Below are positions 11,601-20,586 of a DNA stretch of 56,608 nt, one piece after another. The notes beneath the pieces are model-generated. The model saw only the letters and a list, made by a program, of their open reading frames with translations, made no database searches and was not told where the DNA came from. This DNA comes from Hondaea fermentalgiana (taxonomy: Eukaryota; Sar; Bigyra; Thraustochytrida; Thraustochytriidae). The stretch spans positions 4,317 to 60,924 of the forward strand of contig NPFB01000187.1 in assembly GCA_014084085.1 (NCBI GenBank). Direction: 5' to 3'. The position numbers and the translations under genes are program-made. Every line of letters starts with the position of its first letter. The stretch's first letter is position 1.

Positions 11601-13577
11601 CCCTATCGTTATCGTGGCAGGCGACGTCGCTATATCGATCGCGCATCCGCCCACCACGACGGGCACGTGAATGGTGGCAATGATGGCAGGGACAGCGACA
11701 GTGACAGCAGCGATGACCACGATGATCATGTCGACCATGTCAACGATAATGATCGCGAAATGGAGGGGGGTCGCTCTACGAGTGAGCAACAGGACTCGGG
11801 ACGTGACCGCGAATTCGCAACGGCGGAAACAGCCGCGGCCGCCATTCTCGCGCTCGGCGCGGCCGCATTTCTTGCCGCAAACCTCGACCAGCTGCAAGCC
11901 CAGGCAGCGATGCTTGACCCTTCTGTGCAGGCGCAAATGAACGAGCTCATTGATGAGGGTCGTGAAACTACCGAGCTGTTGAATGAAAATACTGCCATGT
12001 GGGGGCCCGGAGCTGCCGAGGCGACGGCCGGCGCCCTTGATGATGCTGTCGATTCACCGGATTTGAGTGGACTCGACCTCGATGGAGATGCCGGAGCGGA
12101 TAATGACGATGACAACGATGATGATGATGACATGGACGATGTCGAAATGTACGCCGGGGCTGGGCCGGATCAACGGGATGGTGACTTCCGTGCACCTCCG
12201 CGCGCCCCTCGCGTGCTGAGCGGATCACAAGGCCCCATCTTGCATGCAGCGGCACGGGGTACAGTCGAATACGCTGTGCAAGGGTCCGATTGCTCGGCCG
12301 ACAGAGATCTCGAGCGATTGCGCGTCGAGTTCACAGACTGGTTTGCTGAGCAGGAGCGTCTCTTTGCTCAGGTCGACGCGGACCTCAAGCAGGCATCAGC
12401 GCGTGCAAAGGTCGAAGCTATTTTGAACCGGGGGCAGTTCTGGAAGACTCCCTCTTCGTACTCGTCACAAATCTTGTGGACGCTTTCGAGTGAGCAAAAA
12501 CAGACTGACCAACGCGACTGGTGTGTGCTTTGCACGCAATTGAGCGCAGACCGTTGGCCGCGTTTCGAGCGTCTTGCGCGATCTTGGAACGGAGCTCTCA
12601 GCGCCGCCGTTTACCTTCCCAACGACGACGAGACTGCCATTCCCGTCGCCGCACGATTGCGGGCGAGCTGCGAAGCACTCGTCAAGGCACAACCGCGCCT
12701 TCGTCTCCACGTGGTCCTTGTCACGCCATCGACCCTTCAAACGTGGTATCCCATCAACATGCTGCGCAATGCGGCCCTCGTTGGAGCGCGCTCCGCGTTT
12801 GCGCCTGTTGCCACGCATGTTTTTCTGCTTGATGTCGACTTTATGGTGGACCACATGCTTGCGGATCGCCTTCGCGACGACGAGGATCTCCGCACCCATG
12901 TGCGCGAGGCACGAGACACGGCCTTTGTCGTCCCGGCGTTTGAGAACGTCCAGGAAGAACTTCGTAAGGGTCCGTTTGCGTGCTTGGACACGAGAGACGT
13001 GCGCGCAAGTTTTGCCACTGGACGTACAACTGGCTTTCACGTGGAGAACTTTCCTAAGGGGCATGGGCCGACGAACTTTGCTCGCTGGGCCGACGCACAA
13101 GAGCACCACTTGCGCATGTCTTACGCGGTGAGTTACGAGGATTGCTTTGAGCCATATGTCATTGTCCGCGTGGAAGACGTTCCCCTTTACGACGAGCGTT
13201 TTACTGGCTATGGCATGAACAAGATCAGCCACTTGTTTTCGCTGTCGCGACGTGTATCCAAGTTCCGAGTGCTCTTTGACCATTGTGTTGTGGCCGATCC
13301 TCACCCGCGCAGCGACGAGTGGGCACGAACATCCTCGACAAGAGATCGTTTGGCTTATCTCAAGGCACTCTACATTAGTTTTAAGCGCAGTGGAGGTCGC
13401 AAGATTGTCGTCTCGGCCACCACAACTACCGCCACGGCTCGCTTGGACGCTGAGCAGCGTAAGAAGACCTGCGCTCCTGAAGATTATCTGGAGAATCTGC
13501 TGCGTACGGGTCACGAGGCGAGCGACATGCAATCTACCAATGATGCCCCGTCGTGGGTCGCGATGGATCTCAAGTAA
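8646..13577 (+). CDS. CARMIL-like PH/LRR protein fused to a LARGE-type GT49 glycosyltransferase
   Basis: Single-exon 1643-residue protein. The N terminus MGTGASS fits an N-myristoylation signal. Residues about 30-165 look like the PH-like domain that opens CARMIL proteins. An RNI/CARMIL-style leucine-rich-repeat region runs about 290-840 (clear repeats near 730-810, with LDITGNYIGDRGAEALG). Then come a basic linker (about 880-945), a DDD-rich stretch, a hydrophobic Ala/Leu helix near 1060-1082 that could span a membrane, and an acidic run (about 1145-1175). From about 1290 to 1600 the match to GT49 (LARGE C-terminal domain, B4GAT1) is strong: WCVLCTQLSADRW, INMLRNAAL, the DxD metal site D1396-V-D1398 in FLLDVDF, GHGPTNFARW, YDERFTGYGMNK. 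GT49 enzymes transfer glucuronic acid in the Golgi lumen. If the helix is a signal-anchor, the LRR half would be cytosolic and the transferase lumenal. Confidence 0.72.
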   Translation: MGTGASSQRKALAKGALPAEQERKVQDLLVARRERDTDVLFLAVGYASTSSEQTKLNKGKSVVVVNCYRVYLFRGSWTTKFKVTWSVPVVHIAKIAILGDSDGDGAKGSKKVDAFRVRLTLINGSSQDLLVSDPESFARSVQTAHAMASYGVPWAFVMPPQLESPRPIIPGANPVIDVPPFLALFRIYANIISGSGVLAQQVLDAGATPITTPDDGLGPISMRLSPTERLGGDTAWQPAAAVVIQALTALTLAATYDASVKKVSLNGLDDALLKQNPDFRLAIWELLRWNVGIEALELCQIECEPAFWSVLSQALLANPRPSMGVHFMLDRCNVDSGSGLALAMQRAYYFASPLSLRVHQFLKAGQENVDPNAEGASWIFEVFNGDYLPSLDATRPLPLPYLGMLQELDLTGTVIPVASFEAANASLSGCASLRKLVLAGSLQELASQGLVEDLLKALPASPLATLDLSDNSNLFAVPGSRFVDALADFVYNRLGSLVSIVLTSTNISGNELLALCKVLCDDDQDALALRRKKFAATRRLVPAVQWTRELIAQAAITLCVGSNESLTNILEAESMPKLPIGFSLVANNLTWSRLAQKSILQSLHTTESATLDFSLDEANAQFDLHVVATDYPHLQAFPHMDPLLYRGGVYAAQATGQPSAGLPGGMTIFALASNIVDRIPYSIIQQIDVWSRTDIETQVFDSEPERELCQLVGDTALSCEDLWKLSLRNWRLGPMASAFFEEGVALNKTLLSLDITGNYIGDRGAEALGRALRTNRTLVSLHMDDNHVGLDGWKAIRGALYGNRKIAEFTYPAKDVARRNARLNQQIALGDEIYKVGKLDIKRTYNSYSLKPRSVEVIKYGKKLRRHALAHAQKIQDTLSQILAAVADNANGWGDKFAPKQDKQRAKAQDRIVSKVARKQAKLLAKMTRLLSKSAAKGRRNKRGNPYVPSAIDPLRRGPVLSTDPVYDYDDYLGETYPNDVNRLLPYRYRGRRRRYIDRASAHHDGHVNGGNDGRDSDSDSSDDHDDHVDHVNDNDREMEGGRSTSEQQDSGRDREFATAETAAAAILALGAAAFLAANLDQLQAQAAMLDPSVQAQMNELIDEGRETTELLNENTAMWGPGAAEATAGALDDAVDSPDLSGLDLDGDAGADNDDDNDDDDDMDDVEMYAGAGPDQRDGDFRAPPRAPRVLSGSQGPILHAAARGTVEYAVQGSDCSADRDLERLRVEFTDWFAEQERLFAQVDADLKQASARAKVEAILNRGQFWKTPSSYSSQILWTLSSEQKQTDQRDWCVLCTQLSADRWPRFERLARSWNGALSAAVYLPNDDETAIPVAARLRASCEALVKAQPRLRLHVVLVTPSTLQTWYPINMLRNAALVGARSAFAPVATHVFLLDVDFMVDHMLADRLRDDEDLRTHVREARDTAFVVPAFENVQEELRKGPFACLDTRDVRASFATGRTTGFHVENFPKGHGPTNFARWADAQEHHLRMSYAVSYEDCFEPYVIVRVEDVPLYDERFTGYGMNKISHLFSLSRRVSKFRVLFDHCVVADPHPRSDEWARTSSTRDRLAYLKALYISFKRSGGRKIVVSATTTTATARLDAEQRKKTCAPEDYLENLLRTGHEASDMQSTNDAPSWVAMDLK

Positions 13578-13866
13578 AAGTTTGATGATGGCTAGAAATA
13601 AAAGAGAGAGAAAAGAGACTGAGTTTGGTTTTCCTTTGGCTCGAAGGCGTGCGACCCCTACATTCTTGAGTTGGCCACGAGAAGACTAAATCGAAAGATT
13701 TGCAGCGCCCATTGTTTTCTTTTCTTTTCTTTTTTTTCCAAGCCTTTGAAAAAACAAAACAAAAAAACGGATCAATTCCCATGGGTGTGCTTGCTGTGAG
13801 CAGCTTGACGTGCTTGCTGTGAGCAGCGAGCGGATCGTAGATTCCAAAGCAGTCGCACGACACACA
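13578..13866. other. Short intergenic region with an 18-bp direct repeat
   Basis: 3' flank of the GT49 fusion gene (AATAAA-like element near 13597) and 5' flank of the ankyrin gene. The 18-base word starting GTGCTTGCTG occurs twice at about 13786 and 13809, just upstream of the ankyrin start. Confidence 0.5.
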
Positions 13867-14640
13867 ATGGACCAGCTCGTGTATCATGCTGTTGCCACGG
13901 GCAACCTCGGGCAGGTCCTGGAGCTCGTAGCGGAGAAAAACTCGTGGAGTTGGACGCCCCATGATGAAAAGGTCGAAACACAACGCTTGGGCGATGTTGT
14001 AGACCTTGGTAAAGGTCATGGTCCCAATGAGACGACCTTGCTGCACGTATGCAGCGCGAAAAGCCACGTTCGTACCGCCAAGGTTCTGCTTGACATGCTC
14101 GCGGGAAGCACAGACGCAGCTACGCGACGACGCATTGTCAATAGGCGAGAATGCAGCAAGATTGGTGGGTATACGCCACTTCATCTGGCTTGCCTCAGCA
14201 AGTGCACGACCGCCGCAGACATGGCGGAGCTCTTGATACAGTATGGTGCCGATCCTGACGTAAAGGACGCCAATTGCTCCTTTACGGCACTCCATCTTGC
14301 CGTGCGCTCACATGCCTTCGAGGTTGCTCGCGTGCTTGTGCGTGCTGGCGCCGACTTGTTGGCGCGTGACAAGTTTGGCAACAACCCAGCTTTTTGGCTC
14401 AAAGAACTTTACCCCGACGCTACCAGTTCAATGCGAGACTTGCTTGGTCCGCCGAAATCAGCAAGCATAGAGGAAAAGTTCTTTGCCTTGCACCGGGATC
14501 GAACGGCACGGGGACTCCCGACAAACACTCTACCAGCAGCAAATCCGATGGCTGCACCGCGGTACAAAGCCTTTGTCAAGGCCAAGGGAAAAGGAGGGAA
14601 AGCCGGAAGCAAAAAGAAGAAGACGAAGAAAAAGAAATAA
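13867..14640 (+). CDS. Ankyrin-repeat protein with a poly-lysine tail
   Basis: 257 residues from the first in-frame ATG (13867, MDQLVYHAVATGNLGQV); the open frame extends upstream to 13810 without an ATG. About four ankyrin repeats are visible: an N-terminal divergent one, then HVCSAKSHVRTAKVLL, GGYTPLHLACLSK, and FTALHLAVRSHAFEVARVLVRAGADLLARD. The end is highly basic (KKKKTKKKK) and resembles a nuclear or nucleolar localisation or RNA-binding tail. Ankyrin repeats are protein-interaction scaffolds; no enzymatic domain is present and I cannot name an orthologue. Confidence 0.7.
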   Translation: MDQLVYHAVATGNLGQVLELVAEKNSWSWTPHDEKVETQRLGDVVDLGKGHGPNETTLLHVCSAKSHVRTAKVLLDMLAGSTDAATRRRIVNRRECSKIGGYTPLHLACLSKCTTAADMAELLIQYGADPDVKDANCSFTALHLAVRSHAFEVARVLVRAGADLLARDKFGNNPAFWLKELYPDATSSMRDLLGPPKSASIEEKFFALHRDRTARGLPTNTLPAANPMAAPRYKAFVKAKGKGGKAGSKKKKTKKKK

Positions 14641-14950
14641 GATTCGTTGCGTGACACGGCTCTTGCATTTTGATATAGATAAGCACCGATTCGATATGTC
14701 TTTATGAGTACACGCGGCGCCCTCATGTCAAATTTGCATCGATACAAGCCCTGACAGCATGGATATCAGTCCGTCAGCGCCGTCGTCCTCATACGCGAGG
14801 GGGGGGGGCAATTGACTTTCGCGAGATTCAGATGGGCGCCAAGCGCAGCACTTTGCCAGCTTAAAACATTTTCCTCTACCAGCAAGGAAGCAAGCAAACA
14901 AGCAAGCAAAACCTCACATGGTCGTTCTCTTGCCATGACAAGCGTTTTGC
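14641..14950. other. Convergent 3' intergenic region
   Basis: Between the 3' ends of the ankyrin (+) and MCU-like (-) genes. It contains a short homopurine/G run (about 14803) and a (CAAG)n-like tract near 14885-14910. No gene seen. Confidence 0.55.
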
Positions 14951-16456
14951 TCACGGGTGCTCGTTTGGCTTTCCGGGGCCGTTAAGATCTTTTGCGGCTT
15001 CCGCGGCATTTTCCACATCTTCGTCAGAAAGTGAGGCAAAGATGCGCTCGTTCTCCTCGATCGCGGCTGCAGACCAGAGCGAGCGCGGTGGCTGCAGGAC
15101 GACAAGCTGGCGCTCAAACTTGAGCGCAAGCGATTGAAGCTCTGTGTAGCGCGAGATGTCAAATCCATTGCGCACGTAGAGCTTGGTGGCCCTTCGCTGG
15201 GTAAGGAGTGCCGCGAGTGCCGGATAGGAATACTCGATCTTGTGATATTGAAAGAAGACAAGTCCGAGGATGGCCGTGCCAAAGGTGATAAAGTAGGTGA
15301 TGGGCTCCATGACGTCCCAGCCGAAGCGAGAGAAAAAGGTGAGCTTGGCAATGACGGCCGCTTGGGAAAGAAGATAAAGGAGGCAAACTGTGAGCACGCG
15401 CTTGGTGTGGCGCGCAGCCTGGGCGTCGAGAGGACGTTTTTCACGCTCCATGGAGGCTAGCTCGACAAGCGTGTCGTGAAGTCGCTCCTGTTTGTGTTCA
15501 ATAACGTCAGCTGTGCGTCCCTCGGGCTGCAGCGTAAGACGATATCGCATACCATTGATGGAGACGTGCAGGCCCTCATTTTCGTCGGCCATGGCGCTAA
15601 ATTGCTGTACCGAGAGCGGGATTTCAACATTAAGCGCACTTGGTTCCTGGAACTCGAGACCTGCCTCTGCCAACGACTTTTTGCGCAAGAAAGCTTCCCA
15701 TTCCGCGTTGCTAACACGCCCATCGCCATCGGTGTCGGCAAGTAGAAACTCTTGAAAATCCATCTCTGATCTGCTTTTCAAATGTGCAAAACGTCTTGAG
15801 AAGAGATCGTGTGCGCCGCCAGACTTGTTCTCCTCGTCCATGCGTTCGAGCATGCGCATGATGCGCAAGCGTGAGTCAAGGCTCAAGCCCTTCTTTTTAC
15901 GGGCACCATTTTCCTCGAGAAAACGGTCCTGGATGGACAGGTGAAGGGGCTTTGAGTTGTTGATGCCAAATCCCCCATCCTTGCCCGATTGCGGCGCCGC
16001 TGCGTCCGCGGCAGCAGAGGCTACGGACGTGGATGTGGCCGGGTCAAATGACGGGGGTGGCGACCCCGAAGTCGTACCTCTCGTCGAAGAAGTCGTCGAC
16101 GACGATGATGACGAGGACGACGACGACGACGACGACGACGGTGGAGATGGTGATGAAGAGGTTGACGAGGAGGAAGAGAATGAACGTGCTGTACCGGCAA
16201 AAGGCACGCTCTGTTTGTAAGTCTTGCCGTTTCCAGAGACTCGTGTGCAGCGAAGTTCCTCCCCCTCGCGTCGCGCTCCAACGACTGGCACTTGACGGTC
16301 CCTACGCCTACGCTTTCTGCATGCGCCGCCTGCCCTGGCCCCGGGCCACGCGTCCTCGCTCGCTACGACGACCAGTGCTCGTGCGAGGCTGACAGCCGGC
16401 GTTGGCGTTGCTGGGCCCAGAGGCCTCAACGCCGCGCGCGTCCAGGCGCTCAGCAT
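14951..16456 (-). CDS. MCU: Mitochondrial calcium uniporter pore subunit with an EF-hand
   Basis: 501 residues from the ATG at 16456. An upstream in-frame ATG at 16603 adds a low-complexity Arg-rich stretch and is less likely. The N terminus (MLSAWTRAALRPLG...) is a typical amphipathic mitochondrial presequence. A Ser/Pro-rich linker (about 95-125) follows, then one canonical EF-hand, DTDGDGRVSNAE, starting near residue 240. Next are an MCU-type beta/coiled-coil region and two transmembrane helices bracketing the selectivity motif WDVMEP (W near 379) followed by ITYFITFG. The WDxxEP signature identifies the pore-forming subunit of the inner-membrane uniporter. The odd feature is the EF-hand in the same chain: calcium sensing is normally supplied by MICU proteins. 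Confidence 0.85.
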   Translation of the reverse strand: MLSAWTRAALRPLGPATPTPAVSLARALVVVASEDAWPGARAGGACRKRRRRDRQVPVVGARREGEELRCTRVSGNGKTYKQSVPFAGTARSFSSSSSTSSSPSPPSSSSSSSSSSSSSSTTSSTRGTTSGSPPPSFDPATSTSVASAAADAAAPQSGKDGGFGINNSKPLHLSIQDRFLEENGARKKKGLSLDSRLRIMRMLERMDEENKSGGAHDLFSRRFAHLKSRSEMDFQEFLLADTDGDGRVSNAEWEAFLRKKSLAEAGLEFQEPSALNVEIPLSVQQFSAMADENEGLHVSINGMRYRLTLQPEGRTADVIEHKQERLHDTLVELASMEREKRPLDAQAARHTKRVLTVCLLYLLSQAAVIAKLTFFSRFGWDVMEPITYFITFGTAILGLVFFQYHKIEYSYPALAALLTQRRATKLYVRNGFDISRYTELQSLALKFERQLVVLQPPRSLWSAAAIEENERIFASLSDEDVENAAEAAKDLNGPGKPNEHP

Positions 16457-17652
16457 GTCTGTTCTCCGCGGGCGCGCGCCTGCCGCACGCGCTGCGCGGC
16501 ACCCAGAGCCGTCTGCCGGCCGGCCTGCCTGCCTGCCTCCCTGCCTGTCTGCAGGCGTGCTGCGCGGGTCCTCGCGAGCCTCGCGCTGCGGCGCCCGCTG
16601 CACTCGCGCGCGCAGGGGGTTGGTTATTGCTGTCTTTTGCGTGCTTGCTTTCGCGCTTTCTTGCTTTCAAGTTGGGCCCCCGGAAACAAGGCGAGCGAAG
16701 GAGAAGAAGGAGAAGAAGAAGGAGAAGAAGTCGTTCACGTTGGTATGGAAGTCTCTCACGGTCAGTCGGTGGCACAAGCGCACGTGGCGTGGCATCATGA
16801 TCGCGCCATGGATGGCTGCGGTGCCCGTGGCGTACGCAGCGAAGAGCCATGGCTGCACGGCATTGCATTACACTTGTCTGCGTTGCATTGCATCGCATTG
16901 CACAGCTCTCTGTGCATTGCAGGCATTGCACTTACTGTGAGTTTTGGTAGGTCAGGTGCGGCGCAGTGCAGTGCAGTGCAGAGCAGTGCAGCGCGGCGCA
17001 GCGCGGTCGAGGGAGGGGGAGCGCGCGGCACGAAAGGGGCTGCAAATGTCATTTCGCACGCCTGCGCGCTTGGACGATGAGGAAAAGGCAGCGACGGCGA
17101 CGATTTTTCTTCACTGTCAATTTGCTTGCGCAAGCCCATGATTTTGTGAAAGGTGCAACTGCGCGGGCGAGGGAAGAGGCGGGCGGGCAGGCAGGCGGGC
17201 GATGATGGCGTCGACGTTGCAAATTGGCAAACGTAGGGCGCGTGGCTGGGATGTCTTGTCTCGTAGATGCGTCATCAGCATGAGTTCTGGATCCGCTTGG
17301 TATCGCGCGAACGAAGGAGAGGAAGGGAGGAAGATCTTTGGCAGAGAGACGAGAGAGAAAAGGGCCCAAGGCTGCGAGCATCCTCTTTCAAGTCTTGAGG
17401 CAAAAAAAGTTTGGGCAAGGCTGCGCAAGAGAAATTTCTCGAGATGGCATTGAGATTGGATGGACACGGTACCATGAAGTGAAATGAAGAAGCAAGAAGC
17501 AGAACATGGCAGCGAGAGACAATCTTACTTTTATTTACGATAATAATAAAAACCAAGTGAGTTGTTCCACGAATAAAGATGAGCAACCCTTGCAAACAAA
17601 CTAGGTTCGGGTGATAAAGTTGCTTTGGAGCACAGTGTGCGCCGTCGACTGA
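16457..17652. other. Intergenic region with TGCAT-type repeats
   Basis: 5' flank of the MCU gene and 3' flank of the membrane-protein gene. It contains degenerate pentamer tracts (TGCAT/GTGCA-like) at about 16855-16995 and poly-purine GAAGGA runs at about 16700-16730. Overlapping frames on both strands are repeat-driven; no gene called. Confidence 0.5.
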
Positions 17653-18231
17653 CTATTCCTTGCGCTTGCTGGGGTCCGTGGGCAGATACTGGATCTTGAC
17701 GTTGAGAAGGGCGACCTCCTCGACAAGGATGATGATGGGCAGGGGCACCATCATGACCTCGAAGAACAGACACGAGCTCAGCACCAGACCATAGAGGAGA
17801 GCGAAGATCCTGATGCGAATGTTCATGCCCGGAAGGTACGTGATGATGACGAGCGCGGCGCACATGAGGTAGGCAAACTCATCGGCCTCTTCGTAGCCCA
17901 TATCGCGCAGGAACATGATGGCGATGACGCTGCCGAGTGCCGTGATGGCGAGACCGCATTCTCCCAGAGGGGCCTCCTTGCGGAGATAGAGCGAAACGAT
18001 GTACATGACCTGCTGCGGCACGAAGACGGCGAGCAGGTGCATCTGGTGCGTGGGGTCAAACTCTGGAACAATGCTCGCGGCCGCGAGCACGGAGGAGACC
18101 GCGGTCCATGCCGACCCGATGCCAATGCTTGTCTGGTGCGGCATGAGCAGATGCTCCATGCCGATCTTGCGCAGGCCGATGAAGGTCACCATCGTCAGGG
18201 CGACGAGCACGGCGCCGATAGGGACGTCCAT
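17653..18231 (-). CDS. Uncharacterised polytopic membrane protein
   Basis: 192 residues, ending TAG at 17653-17655. I count about five or six hydrophobic helices, e.g. IGAVLVALTMVTFIGL, WTAVSSVLAAASIV, MHLLAVFVPQQVMYIVSLYL, LAITALGSVIAIMFL, LMCAALVIITYL and FALLYGLVLSSCLFFEVMMV, with a short basic C-terminal tail. I do not recognise the family. The frame stays open upstream of the ATG with coding-like composition (STSTAPEEEHARANLDI), and a pyrimidine-rich tract ending in CACAG lies near 18312-18320 (minus sense). An additional upstream exon is therefore possible and the ATG at 18231 may be internal. Confidence 0.55.
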   Translation of the reverse strand: MDVPIGAVLVALTMVTFIGLRKIGMEHLLMPHQTSIGIGSAWTAVSSVLAAASIVPEFDPTHQMHLLAVFVPQQVMYIVSLYLRKEAPLGECGLAITALGSVIAIMFLRDMGYEEADEFAYLMCAALVIITYLPGMNIRIRIFALLYGLVLSSCLFFEVMMVPLPIIILVEEVALLNVKIQYLPTDPSKRKE

Positions 18232-19322
18232 GATGTCGAGGTTGGCGCGTGCGTGCTCCTCCTCTGGGGCAGTCGACGTGGAGAGCGCGGGCGCGAGGGT
18301 GCGCGGTGAAAGCTGTGCACGCGCGGTCGAGGCGGGCGGTCGAGGCGAGCGGGCGGCGAAAGCGAGCGAACGTGCGTGCGGGCGGGCGGGCGCGGGGTCC
18401 AGGCGGGCACCAAGGCACGAGACCGCGAAAAGATGCAGCTTTGGCCTTTATTTGACCCGCCTTGTTCTGGAAGGGCGGATTCGTTGTGCACACACCGACA
18501 CACACGTCTTCGCCTCTACTTTCCATAAAAGTTCCAAAGGATCTAGCAGTCTCTCCCATGTTGAGAAACCGGGATCCCGCGCACGCGAGTGCTCTCAAGC
18601 CACCCTCTTGCTCGTATACGCGTGTCCGGAGCCTTTCCAAGTTTATAGCAAAAAGGTTCACTCGCTCGCCAGGGTTTTAGTAGTAGTACAGATGGGCAAT
18701 GTCGAGGCTCGACGTTGCACCTACATCTGCAGCTGCTGATCAAATGTCCACAAAATGTGGGCAAGGAAACTTTGCCCTGCACGCTCGCATGCCATGCCAT
18801 GCGATCCCTTCAAGTTGATGACGTCCTGCCTCCGCGCGCCCGTCCGCGTCCCTCCCCGGCTAGCCCGCTACGCCCCATCCCATCGCCTCGTCGCGTCCCT
18901 GCAAGTAAGCGATCCGTGTCCGCCCCGGGCCGGGTCTCTTTCTTCGCCTGGGCAGGATCCCACCGTCTCACCTCCCCGTCTCTCGCTGCGTCCGCGGCAG
19001 CCCTCCGAGGTCTGCTCGCCGCGCGTCAGATCGCCGCTGCTGTGCTGCTGCCGCTGCCGCTGCTGGCGACGGCCTCCGCGCACGCAAGCTTTGCTGCGAG
19101 GCGGGGCGGTGTTGCGCATGCTGGCGAAGGTGGCGGGCGAATGACAGCGCGATCGAAAGCGATTACAGGCCGCTCGCCAAGTGCACTTTCGCGCGGCGCG
19201 CAAGTGGAGCAAAGGCCGCCGGCAAGTGCGGCTGCGCTCTGTGCTGCGTGGCCGGAGGACTTGGGCTACGCCAAGCTTGGATCCGGCCACTGGGACTCGC
19301 TCGCAGCAGACCTGCAAGCTGG

Positions 19323-19355
<33 letters not shown>

Positions 19356-19415
19356 TGAGCGCGAGCAGCAGCAGCGCAGACGCCGCGCCGAGACAAGCGG
19401 AAGGAACCAGGCACG
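18232..19415. other. Divergent promoter region
   Basis: Between the membrane-protein gene (-) and hydratase gene (+). GC-rich, with a CGAGCA-type tract at about 19322-19360 just before the hydratase start. Long frames here (e.g. 18715-19686, +) are compositional. It may hide a first exon of the minus-strand gene. Confidence 0.45.
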
Positions 19416-20586
19416 ATGGCCGAGGAGGAGATCGTCGAGACGGAGCCCTTCCTCAACAAGTGGACTGAGCAAAAGGTCGCGTACGTGTAGAGAGAGCATG
19501 GCAGGCATTCATTGGAGTCCTGCGTGCGGAGCGAGGGGAGGCAAGGGCGACGCGGCGCGGGGCACCGAGAGAGAGAGAGAGAAAGCACGCGAGACGGAGA
19601 ACGCGAGCACGATTACGTTGCGAGATGTGTCTCGTTCGCGCGAGGCGCAAAGAGAATCGCGTTTTCGCGCGTTATCAAGAAGGTAGAATGAACAAGACGG
19701 ACTGACTGCGTATTATCTGTGAACTTGTGTCGTTGACATTGACTTACGAAGGTACAACCAGCGCGATCTCCTGCTGTACGCCGTGGGCATCGGCTGCGAC
19801 GAGCTCAACTTTACGTACGAGCACGATGAGGACTTTGAGGCGTTCCCGCTGTACCCGATCGTGCTCGGTTTCAAGGGCACGGACCAGGACGTTGTCTCCT
19901 TCCCGTCCGAGGCCATGTCGGAGGGTCCGCCGATGCCGCCCCTCCCGGGCATCAAGGTCGGTCTTGACGGTGAGCGCTACATTGAAAAGCTCGCCCCTCT
20001 CGACCCGGAGGGCGCCGAGCTCACGTGCAAGGCCCGCATCATTGGCGTGCACAAGCGCGGCAGCGGCGCCTCGGTGGAGCGCGAGGACCTGATCCAGGAC
20101 GCCAACGGAAAGACCATTTACCGGATTGTGAGCGGGTCCTTTCTCGTGGGCGCCAAGAACTTTAAGGACTCTGGCGAGACCAACTCGGAAAAGGTGGACG
20201 TCCCCAAGCGCGCTCCGGACGCCTCGCTCGAGATGCCGACGACCGAGACGCAGGCGCACGTCTACCGTCTGAGCGGTGACTACAACCCGCTGCACATTGA
20301 CCCGTCGTTCGCCCAGATGTCTGGCTTCAAGAAGCCCATTCTCCACGGTCTTTGCTCGCTTGGCATCACCACGCGCGCCGTCATTCAGCAGTACTGCGAT
20401 GGCAAGGCCGAGAAGTTCCGCTCCATCAAGGCTCGCTTCGCCAAGCCGGTGCTCCCCGGCGATACCCTCGTCGTCGAGATGTGGAAGGAGGGCAACAAGG
20501 TCATTGTTCAGACCAAGAACAAGACGACTGGCGATGTCTGCATCAACAATGCCTACGTCATGCTCAACCCGGACGCCAAGCTCTAA
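19416..20586 (+). CDS. Peroxisomal 2-enoyl-CoA hydratase 2 / MaoC-like dehydratase (two exons)
   Basis: Modelled as join(19416..19480, 19752..20586), 299 residues. Exon 1 encodes MAEEEIVETEPFLNKWTEQKV plus two bases. Donor GTACGT (19481) and acceptor ACGAAG (19751) restore the frame as ...KVAYNQRDLLLYAVGIG, which fits the family N terminus; reading through the donor meets a stop at once. A double hot-dog fold is expected. The C-terminal half has the hydratase-2 signature LSGDYNPLHIDP (Asp198, His203) followed by GFKKPILHGLCSLG. The last residues AKL are a peroxisomal targeting signal type 1. Role: hydration of trans-2-enoyl-CoA to (R)-3-hydroxyacyl-CoA, the step done by the hydratase part of multifunctional enzyme 2, here as a stand-alone protein. 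Confidence 0.85.
19481..19751 (+). other. Intron of the hydratase 2 gene
   Basis: A 271-bp intron starting GTACGT and ending CGAAG. Splicing gives an uninterrupted 299-codon frame from a good ATG. Confidence 0.75.

Noticed and set aside
18715..19686. 323-codon plus-strand frame upstream of the hydratase
   Set aside because: It runs through exon 1 of the hydratase in another frame and has purely compositional character.
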